Source: Spirochaetales bacterium
GTDB taxonomy: Bacteria; Spirochaetota; Spirochaetia; SZUA-6; DRHE01
Direction: 5' to 3'
Assembly (NCBI GenBank): GCA_011049745.1
Contig: DRHE01000297.1
Location: 1 to 7,739 of the forward strand
Length of the DNA: 7,739 nucleotides
The notes beneath the pieces are model-generated. The model did no database searches. It was not told the DNA's origin and worked only from the letters and a program-made list of their open reading frames with translations. How positions within the stretch are numbered: position 1 is the first letter of the stretch; every line of letters begins with the position of its first letter. Positions 1-4,731 of this stretch are shown here, piece by piece. The translations under genes were made by a program, and so were the position numbers.

Positions 1-591
1 GCAGGGTATACAAATATCATGATAGACGCTTCCAAACAGGTTTACGAGGAGAATGTCAGGCAGACCAGAGAGGTAACCGAATACTGTCACCGGGTGGGGA
101 ATATATCTGTTGAAGGTGAGCTTGGCACGGTGGCCGGCGTTGAGGATCAGATAAAAGTTGCTGAAGATGAAGCCGCTCTTTGTGACCCGGAAGCCGCGGT
201 GCGTTTTGTGGAAGAGACCGGCGTGGATATACTGGCGCCCGCCATTGGTACTGCCCATGGCATCTACAATACAGCAAACCCTAAACTTGATTTCGATCGT
301 CTGAAAAAGATCTTTGAGCTCTTTAATGCCAAGGGACCAAGGGTGCCGCTGGTCATTCACGGCGGCACGGGTCTGAAGCCGGAGGTGGTTAAAAAGCTGG
401 TTGCCCTTGGCGGATCAAAGTTCAATGTCTCTACTGATCTAAAGCATGCCCTGATCGATGCCACTTTTGATTATATTTCGGCAAACAGAGAGCAGTACAA
501 TCCGGGTAAGGTTGATATGGCGGTAAAAGATGCAGTTAAAAAGCGTATCAACTACTGGATTGACCTTTTAGGCTGCGCAGGCAAAGCCTGA
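1..591 (+). CDS. Class II fructose/tagatose-bisphosphate aldolase, 5'-truncated
   Basis: This is the C-terminal 196 residues of a zinc-dependent class II ketose-bisphosphate aldolase, a cytoplasmic enzyme that reversibly joins dihydroxyacetone phosphate to an aldehyde. The frame is open from base 1 (GYTNIMIDAS, the family's G-[FY]-[TS]-x-[VI]-M-[IF]-D-x-S segment), so the ATG at 19 is internal and not the start. Numbered within the fragment, VEGELG (about 37-42) matches the family's second signature with its metal-site Glu. GTAHGIY holds a zinc-ligand His (86), LVIHGGTGL holds another (120), and NVSTD (142-146) is the phosphate-binding segment. The LGCAGKA end resembles the usual LFGSAGKA tail. 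The first third, with the other zinc His and the catalytic Asp, lies outside the window. The sequence cannot separate fructose-, tagatose- or other ketose-bisphosphate specificity. It is the first visible gene of a likely operon, 38 bp before the aminotransferase. Confidence 0.93.
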   Translation, partial: AGYTNIMIDASKQVYEENVRQTREVTEYCHRVGNISVEGELGTVAGVEDQIKVAEDEAALCDPEAAVRFVEETGVDILAPAIGTAHGIYNTANPKLDFDRLKKIFELFNAKGPRVPLVIHGGTGLKPEVVKKLVALGGSKFNVSTDLKHALIDATFDYISANREQYNPGKVDMAVKDAVKKRINYWIDLLGCAGKA

Positions 592-615
592 AAACCAAAA
601 ACCAAATATATATTT

Positions 616-621
616 AAGGAG
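616..621 (+). promoter_or_regulatory. Ribosome binding site that decides the aminotransferase start
   Basis: AAGGAG lies 8 bases before the ATG at 630 but only 5 before an in-frame TTG at 627. The spacing and codon strength favour ATG 630, which removes one residue from the longest possible reading frame. Confidence 0.75.
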
Positions 622-629
622 CTTTATTG

Positions 630-1730
630 ATGAAGAAGATGGAAGAATATTTTGTGCCCTGGCTTAAAGGGATAAAGATGTATATTTCTCCGCACATTGA
701 ACTGGCCTGGGAAGATAAGAAGCTGCACCGTCTGATGTCCAATGAGAACCCGCATGCACCCTCTGAGAAGGTGCTGGCAGCGATCAATAAATACGCTAAA
801 ATAGCCAACCGCTACGCTGACCAGGGAACCGTTGTTCGTACAAAGATTGCCGAGATCAATGGGATGGACGGCCCTGAGAATGTAATGATCGGTAACGGCA
901 CCAGCGAAGTCTATGATATGATGTGGCGGAGTTTTCTTGAGCCCGGTGATGAGCTTATCCAGCACACTCCCTGTTTTGGCATCTATAAGCTGCGCTGTGC
1001 CGTTTTAGGAGGAAAGCTGGTCTCTGTGCCCATGATCTATGAGAACGGCAAACTGCTTTTCGACACGGATGCGATTATTAAAGCGGTTACACCAAGAACC
1101 AAGGTGATTGTTATTGCCAATCCCAATAATCCCACCGGCAATTTTATGGCTGAAACCGATTTTCGCAGGATTGCCGATCTGGGTATACCCTTTGTGGTGG
1201 ATGAGGCCTATCTGGAATATAGCGGGTCGGCAAAGTCAATGGTAAAATTAATCAAGGGTTATAAGAATATGCTGGTTACCAGGACCCTTTCCAAGGCATA
1301 CGGCCTGGCAGGCTTGAGGTTCGGCTATATGCTGGGTAATAAAGATGTTGTTGCTCAAATCTCGGCAACCCTTATTCCCTGGAATGTCGGCACCATACCT
1401 ATGTGGGCCGCCCTGGCAGCTTTAGAGGATCCCGAAGGACTGGCCATGAGAGTAAAATTCAACAATGAGCAGATCGAGTATATCGAAGGCGAGCTGGGCG
1501 CTATTCCCGGTATGACAATCTTCCATTCTCACGGCAACTATATACTCTTCGATGCCAAAGGCGCCGGCAAAAAGGGCGATGATATTGTGGCCTATGCTCA
1601 AGGAAAGGGCCTCATCTTAAGACCCCAGAATGGAATGTACGGCAGTGACGGTTTCTTCAGAATTACTATCGGCACTGAAGAAGAGAACAGGATGGCGGTT
1701 GAGGCTGTCAAGGAATTCTGCGCCAGGTAA
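630..1730 (+). CDS. HisC-like PLP-dependent aminotransferase (class I/II, fold type I)
   Basis: This 366-residue cytoplasmic enzyme belongs to the histidinol-phosphate aminotransferase-like branch of fold-type I PLP enzymes and is of normal length for it. Visible motifs in order are SNENPHAPS (37-45), GNGTSE (88-93, cofactor phosphate), ANPNNPTG (163-170, Asn167), VVDEAY (189-194, Asp191 to the pyridine nitrogen) and TLSKAYGLAGLRFGY. In the last, Lys222 forms the Schiff base and Arg230 contacts the cofactor phosphate. FFRITIGT follows, with Arg344 for the substrate acid group. No other histidine-biosynthesis gene is present, so true HisC activity is not implied. The context (sugar-phosphate aldolase, HAD phosphatase, choline-kinase-like protein) suggests a phosphorylated amino or keto substrate. 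A CobD-like decarboxylase acting on a phospho-amino acid is an alternative that the motifs alone cannot exclude. It lies 28 bp before the phosphatase gene, probably in one transcript. Confidence 0.88.
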   Translation: MKKMEEYFVPWLKGIKMYISPHIELAWEDKKLHRLMSNENPHAPSEKVLAAINKYAKIANRYADQGTVVRTKIAEINGMDGPENVMIGNGTSEVYDMMWRSFLEPGDELIQHTPCFGIYKLRCAVLGGKLVSVPMIYENGKLLFDTDAIIKAVTPRTKVIVIANPNNPTGNFMAETDFRRIADLGIPFVVDEAYLEYSGSAKSMVKLIKGYKNMLVTRTLSKAYGLAGLRFGYMLGNKDVVAQISATLIPWNVGTIPMWAALAALEDPEGLAMRVKFNNEQIEYIEGELGAIPGMTIFHSHGNYILFDAKGAGKKGDDIVAYAQGKGLILRPQNGMYGSDGFFRITIGTEEENRMAVEAVKEFCAR

Positions 1731-1748
1731 CCGGCAAATATGACTGAC

Positions 1749-1753
1749 GGAGG
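1749..1753 (+). promoter_or_regulatory. Ribosome binding site of the HAD phosphatase gene
   Basis: GGAGG sits 5 bases before the ATG at 1759 and supports that start. The resulting protein begins directly at the beta strand leading to the catalytic aspartate, as usual for the family. Confidence 0.7.
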
Positions 1754-1758
1754 AAAAA

Positions 1759-2532
1759 ATGGCGGAAATAAAGGCCATAATATTTGACCAGGATGGTGTC
1801 ATTATAGACACGGAAAGGGATGGCCACCGGGTGGCCTTCAACAAGACCTTTAAGGAGTTCGGCTTCGATTTTGAGTGGGATGTAGATTACTATTATGAGC
1901 TGCTCCAGGTTGCCGGCGGAAAAGAGAGAATGCGCCATCACCTGCATACTAAAGGCTTTGGTAAAGAGATTATCCCGGCTGAAGAGGATGAGCTGATCAA
2001 GAAGCTGCACAGGCGTAAAACCGAGATCTTCATTGAGTTGATAAAAGAGGGTTCCCTGCCTTTAAGGCCCGGAATAAAACGGATTATGAAAGAGGCAATG
2101 GCCAGGGGATTAAAGATCGGCATCTGTACGACGGCCAATGAAAAGGCCGCCCATGCCGTGGCTTACGAAATATTGAAGGAAGTCAAATTTGATTTTGTAT
2201 TGGCAGGAGATGTGGTGAAAAAGAAAAAGCCTGATCCGGAGGTTTACCTGCTGGGATTGAAAACGGGTAACTTGAAGGCCGAGGAGTGTATAGTCTTTGA
2301 GGATTCAAAAAACGGTATCGCTGCTGCCAAAGCGGCCGGTATGAATGTTGTGGTTACCACCAACAGATACACAGAGAAAGAAGACTTAAGCAAGGGGGAT
2401 ATTATTGTCACCTGTCTCGGCGACCCAGAGGGAGAGAAGGGAGAGCTTATAAAAGGAGGTCGGGGCATCGATTATAACGGGGTGCTGTGGCTGGACCAAC
2501 TGACAGCCTATTTTGCCGGAATTTCCAGTTAA
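1759..2532 (+). CDS. HAD-superfamily phosphatase, subfamily IA, CbbY-like
   Basis: This 257-residue cytoplasmic HAD hydrolase carries all four core motifs. Motif I is FDQDGVIIDTE, with nucleophile Asp10 and acid/base Asp12. Motif II is ICTTAN, with Thr124 or Thr125. The motif III lysine is in VVKKKKPDP (about Lys157). Motif IV is VFEDSKNG (Glu181, Asp182). A helical cap domain lies at about residues 20-100. TERDGHRVAFNKTF at the cap entry and AGGKERM (52-58) match the CbbY group, whose characterised members dephosphorylate xylulose-1,5-bisphosphate, a misfire product of Rubisco, in autotrophs and chloroplasts. No Rubisco or Calvin-cycle kinase gene is visible, so a different sugar or polyol phosphate is equally possible. 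Beta-phosphoglucomutase is less likely given the CbbY-type cap. The gene follows the aldolase and aminotransferase with short gaps and is followed by a terminator-like hairpin. Confidence 0.87.
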   Translation: MAEIKAIIFDQDGVIIDTERDGHRVAFNKTFKEFGFDFEWDVDYYYELLQVAGGKERMRHHLHTKGFGKEIIPAEEDELIKKLHRRKTEIFIELIKEGSLPLRPGIKRIMKEAMARGLKIGICTTANEKAAHAVAYEILKEVKFDFVLAGDVVKKKKPDPEVYLLGLKTGNLKAEECIVFEDSKNGIAAAKAAGMNVVVTTNRYTEKEDLSKGDIIVTCLGDPEGEKGELIKGGRGIDYNGVLWLDQLTAYFAGISS

Positions 2533-2551
2533 GACATTGATAAGTAAGGGC

Positions 2552-2590
2552 TCCGGAGCGGGATCAACCCGTTTTCGGATTCTTTTTTTT
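2552..2590 (+). terminator. Rho-independent terminator or attenuator between phosphatase and kinase genes
   Basis: The stem pairs CGGG (2559-2562) with CCCG (2568-2571) around the loop ATCAA. It continues through G-T, A-T and G-T pairs and then TCCG (2552-2555) with CGGA (2576-2579), leaving one bulged T. TTC and a run of eight T (2583-2590) follow. The kinase ribosome binding site starts at the very next base, so a transcript ending here would stop just short of the kinase gene. The stem is imperfect and may be leaky, so it could act as an attenuator. Confidence 0.6.
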
Positions 2591-2596
2591 AAAGGA
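2591..2596 (+). promoter_or_regulatory. Ribosome binding site of the choline-kinase-like gene
   Basis: AAAGGA ends 7 bases before the ATG at 2604. It immediately follows the T-run of the upstream hairpin, and the A-rich site could pair partly with those U residues in the RNA. Confidence 0.55.
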
Positions 2597-2603
2597 AAGC
2601 AAG

Positions 2604-3557
2604 ATGAGTGAAACCAAGAATCTTCTGGAAATTGAATTTACTAAAGACATATTTTTTGAGCTTATGCCGGAGTGGCAGGGTTCTGAGGTAGATATCAAGA
2701 TATTAAGCGGCGGGATCACCAACAAGCTCTACCGCGCTCAATCCGAAATGGGAGATGTGGCTGTCAGAATATATGGTGATAAGACAGAGCTTTTCATTGA
2801 CCGGGATTACGAGGCCGATGCCATAGAGAAAATGGCGGGTGTAGAAATAAGCCCGAAACTTATAAAATATCTTCCCGAGTGGAGTGTGACTATCGTGGAG
2901 TATATTACCGGTAGTTACACATTAAAAAACCCTGATTTTTTGAATGAAGAGCTCCGGGAAAAAATTGTCAACCCCATCAGAAGAATCCATAACAGCGGAG
3001 AGTTGCTGCCAAAGCTTTTTAATCCACTTATTGAAGTAAAGAAAATGGCTGGAATTCTTGAAAAGCTAAACGTAAGATATTCTGAGTTCGATATAGAAGG
3101 TACCATTAATATCCTGGCTAGAATATTTAAAATAGCCAACATACCTGAAAATAAGTATACAGCCAGTCACAATGATCTTTTAGCAGAGAATTTTATCATG
3201 GTTACTGAAGGCTACGAAGGGAAATACAGTGAGCCGATGTATATTATCGATTGGGAATATGCCGGAATGGCGCCCAGGTATTACGATATCGGTGATATGT
3301 TCCAGGAAATACTGGTTCCCCGCGAAGTGGAGAAGAGTATTGTTGAGCATTACTGTGAGGGAAGGGATTTTGATAAGAATCTTTATTTAATCGATCTCTT
3401 CAAGCCCTTTCCCGATATATATTGGTTCCTGTGGAGCATGATCCAGAAGAATATCTCCAAAATAGAGTTTGATTTTTATAATTACGGTAAAGTGAAATAC
3501 GAGAACGCCAGGGGAAATATAGATTTCATTAAAAAAGAATATAACCTAAAAGTATAG
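2604..3557 (+). CDS. Choline/ethanolamine kinase-like phosphotransferase
   Basis: This 317-residue soluble protein has the eukaryotic-like kinase (APH/ChoK) fold. Members transfer the ATP gamma-phosphate to the hydroxyl of choline, ethanolamine or related small alcohols. SGGITNKLY (35-43) is the nucleotide-binding loop. VRIYGDKTELFIDRD (54-68) is very close to the matching segment of eukaryotic ethanolamine and choline kinases. SHNDLLAENF (188-197) is the Brenner catalytic loop with Asp191. IIDWEYAG (214-221), followed by YYDIGDMF, is the choline-kinase motif with metal-binding Asp216. WFLWSMIQKNISKIEF (274-289) matches the C-terminal Trp-rich end of eukaryotic choline kinases. Length is shorter than most eukaryotic enzymes but normal for bacterial relatives. 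The true acceptor is unknown: choline, ethanolamine, aminopropanol and a product of the upstream enzymes are all possible. The gene is AT-richer than the three before it and separated from them by a terminator-like hairpin. Confidence 0.86.
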   Translation: MSETKNLLEIEFTKDIFFELMPEWQGSEVDIKILSGGITNKLYRAQSEMGDVAVRIYGDKTELFIDRDYEADAIEKMAGVEISPKLIKYLPEWSVTIVEYITGSYTLKNPDFLNEELREKIVNPIRRIHNSGELLPKLFNPLIEVKKMAGILEKLNVRYSEFDIEGTINILARIFKIANIPENKYTASHNDLLAENFIMVTEGYEGKYSEPMYIIDWEYAGMAPRYYDIGDMFQEILVPREVEKSIVEHYCEGRDFDKNLYLIDLFKPFPDIYWFLWSMIQKNISKIEFDFYNYGKVKYENARGNIDFIKKEYNLKV

Positions 3558-3571
3558 ATTATTCTTTTTTA
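3530..3571. terminator. AT-rich inverted repeat over the kinase stop codon, possible bidirectional terminator
   Basis: A perfect 12-bp inverted repeat has arms 3530-3541 and 3560-3571 (TAAAAAAGAATA and its complement) around an 18-base loop containing the kinase stop codon. It ends in TTCTTTTTT on the plus strand and in the same T-run on the minus strand, so it could end transcripts from both convergent genes. The stem has a single G-C pair and is weak. Confidence 0.4.
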
Positions 3572-3603
3572 CAGCGGCCTTGTTGTTATTCTGCTTTGAT
3601 ATT

Positions 3604-3629
3604 GAGAGAGACGGTCTCCCGTCTCTCTC
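3604..3629. terminator. Perfect GAGA-rich hairpin between convergent genes
   Basis: GAGAGAGACG (3604-3613) and CGTCTCTCTC (3620-3629) form a perfect 10-bp stem with a 6-base loop. On the plus strand only CTCTTT follows, and on the minus strand no T-run follows. It is a plausible transcription barrier or RNA 3'-end stabiliser rather than a classic terminator. It is flanked by 9-bp direct repeats (CTTTGATAT at 3594-3602 and 3632-3640) and by an outer 7-bp inverted repeat (3575-3581 and 3647-3653). Confidence 0.5.
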
Positions 3630-3653
3630 CTCTTTGATATCTGCTAAAGGCCG

Positions 3654-4616
3654 TTAGCGGAAAGTAATTTTAAGAGTGTCCTGCAGTTCCACTTTCATGC
3701 CCGGAATGTCCTTGAAGAGCTCTTTGGTTTCTTCTAAAGTTTCGGGATTAGCCTGGGCAAGTTTCTGGAATTGTTCTTCGTTCTCAAGGAGTTTACCGAA
3801 ATCGAGCTCCATAATAGTTATGCGGGAGCCTTCCCTGTACAGGGCGTTGGTATCGATGATCGAGCCCTCTACCTCGACAGCCATGCTGATGCGCATATCC
3901 TGATAGATCTGTCTCATCATATCCATCATTCCCGGGTCAGCGGCCGGGTCCGTGGCCGGGTATGTGGCCGGGTATGTGGCTGCATCAGCATTTTCATTTC
4001 CCTGGCCTTTTTCACCGGAAAGCTCTTCCTGGGGCTTGAAGATTTCTAAAGTTGAAGTGTTGCCTTTTTTAAAACTGAAAGTAATGAATTCTCCTGTTTC
4101 TTCAGCGTCAGGGCCGCCCGGACCTGGGGTTGGTACATTCTCCGCCGGATTTTGATTTATCCGTATTTTGTTGATGTCTTTAAAACTGTAGATTGCTTTA
4201 TAGCCGGTACCGCTGTCAGTCTTAATACTCTCAGCCGATACAAGAACAACATCTTCACCAATCTGGCCGGCTTTTTCCTTTAATTTATCTCTATCCAGCA
4301 TATTAAAATCTTCTGCTGGTTCCGCAGCTTCACCTGACATGCCCTGTATTAATTGCAGGAAACCCATGCTTATGATTACCGTTTCTTCAATAGTGCCGCT
4401 GCCGTCTCGATTAACCTTGATTATTGTAGAGGTATCCACACAGCCAATTAGGAATAGCACCAGCAGTGCCGCAATAATAACTTTAAGACGAAATTTCCCA
4501 ACGCAGCTTACAGCCGCAACCGAAGGTTTAATCACAAAAGTCCAGGATAATATATTCGGGCGCTGGACTTGATAATTTTTTGCGCTGCTCGCGCAAGATT
4601 CTAAAGATAATAGCAT
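3654..4616 (-). CDS. Putative lipoprotein of unknown function
   Basis: This 320-residue exported protein is predicted to be lipid-anchored. A hydrophobic stretch (VIIAALLVLFLIGC, 46-59) ends in a lipobox with Cys59 as the modified residue, and Val at +2 does not suggest inner-membrane retention. The mature part begins VDTSTIIKVNRDGSGTIEET, a start I have seen in uncharacterised bacterial lipoproteins, and I assign no function. A low-complexity linker (about 155-230) is rich in Pro, Gly and acidic residues and contains YPATYPATDPAADP encoded by a 12-bp tandem repeat. A more structured C-terminus (about 231-320) follows. The ATG at 4616 has a strong AGGAGG site 4 bases upstream, but it leaves 45 residues before the hydrophobic core, far more than usual. 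A GTG at residue 28 gives a normal-length signal peptide but has no good ribosome binding site. It is convergent with the kinase gene and has its own likely promoter. Confidence 0.8.
   Translation of the reverse strand: MLLSLESCASSAKNYQVQRPNILSWTFVIKPSVAAVSCVGKFRLKVIIAALLVLFLIGCVDTSTIIKVNRDGSGTIEETVIISMGFLQLIQGMSGEAAEPAEDFNMLDRDKLKEKAGQIGEDVVLVSAESIKTDSGTGYKAIYSFKDINKIRINQNPAENVPTPGPGGPDAEETGEFITFSFKKGNTSTLEIFKPQEELSGEKGQGNENADAATYPATYPATDPAADPGMMDMMRQIYQDMRISMAVEVEGSIIDTNALYREGSRITIMELDFGKLLENEEQFQKLAQANPETLEETKELFKDIPGMKVELQDTLKITFR
3940..3984 (-). repeat. 12-bp tandem repeat inside the lipoprotein gene
   Basis: On the plus strand, GTGGCCGGGTAT occurs twice exactly (3952-3963 and 3964-3975). 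It is preceded by a variant (GCGGCCGGGTCC, 3940-3951) and followed by a partial unit (GTGGCTGCA, 3976-3984). It encodes repeated Tyr/Asp-Pro-Ala-Thr/Ala steps in the linker. Copy changes would keep the frame. Confidence 0.75.
4538..4596. repeat. Two adjacent inverted repeats in the 5' end of the lipoprotein gene
   Basis: AAGTCCAG (4538-4545) and CTGGACTT (4563-4570) are a perfect 8-bp inverted repeat with a 17-base AT-rich loop. Directly beside it, TTGCGC (4580-4585) and GCGCAA (4591-4596) form a 6-bp stem with a 5-base loop. Both lie in the unusual stretch between the ribosome binding site and the signal-peptide core, within the first 80 bases of the coding sequence. Confidence 0.6.
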
Positions 4617-4665
4617 AGCTCCTCCTTTTAATATAATTATAGCCCTTAAAGGCTGTAAAATTCCA
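4617..4665 (-). promoter_or_regulatory. Likely promoter and ribosome binding site of the lipoprotein gene
   Basis: On the minus strand a perfect TATAAT (4641-4636) lies 18 bases after a weak -35 candidate TGGAAT (4665-4660). Transcription would start near 4629, just before AAAGGAGG (about 4628-4621), which is 4 bases from the ATG at 4616. The -10 match is good and the -35 poor. Confidence 0.45.
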
Positions 4666-4731
4666 CACTTTAACTATAAAATTTATGAGTTTAAGATGAT
4701 ATATTATCTGTAAAAGGCGGTCAATGTATAA

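Noticed and set aside
19..21. ATG at 19 as the start of the aldolase
   Set aside because: The frame is open to base 1 and residues before it (AGYTNI) match the conserved interior of the family, so the gene is truncated by the window.
627..629. TTG as the start of the HisC-like aminotransferase
   Set aside because: ATG follows immediately at 630 and is better spaced (8 bases) from AAGGAG.
630..1730. Calling the aminotransferase hisC (histidine biosynthesis) or cobD (cobalamin)
   Set aside because: General PLP motifs fit both and no his or cob genes are nearby, so the specific activity cannot be assigned.
3676..4155. Plus-strand open frames opposite the lipoprotein gene
   Set aside because: They have no ribosome binding sites and low-complexity translations, and they are shadows of a gene with a clear signal peptide on the other strand.
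4640..4655. AGCC-CTTAAA-GGCT hairpin upstream of the lipoprotein gene
   Set aside because: Only a 4-bp stem, and it overlaps the likely promoter, so it is not supported as a separate terminator or operator.
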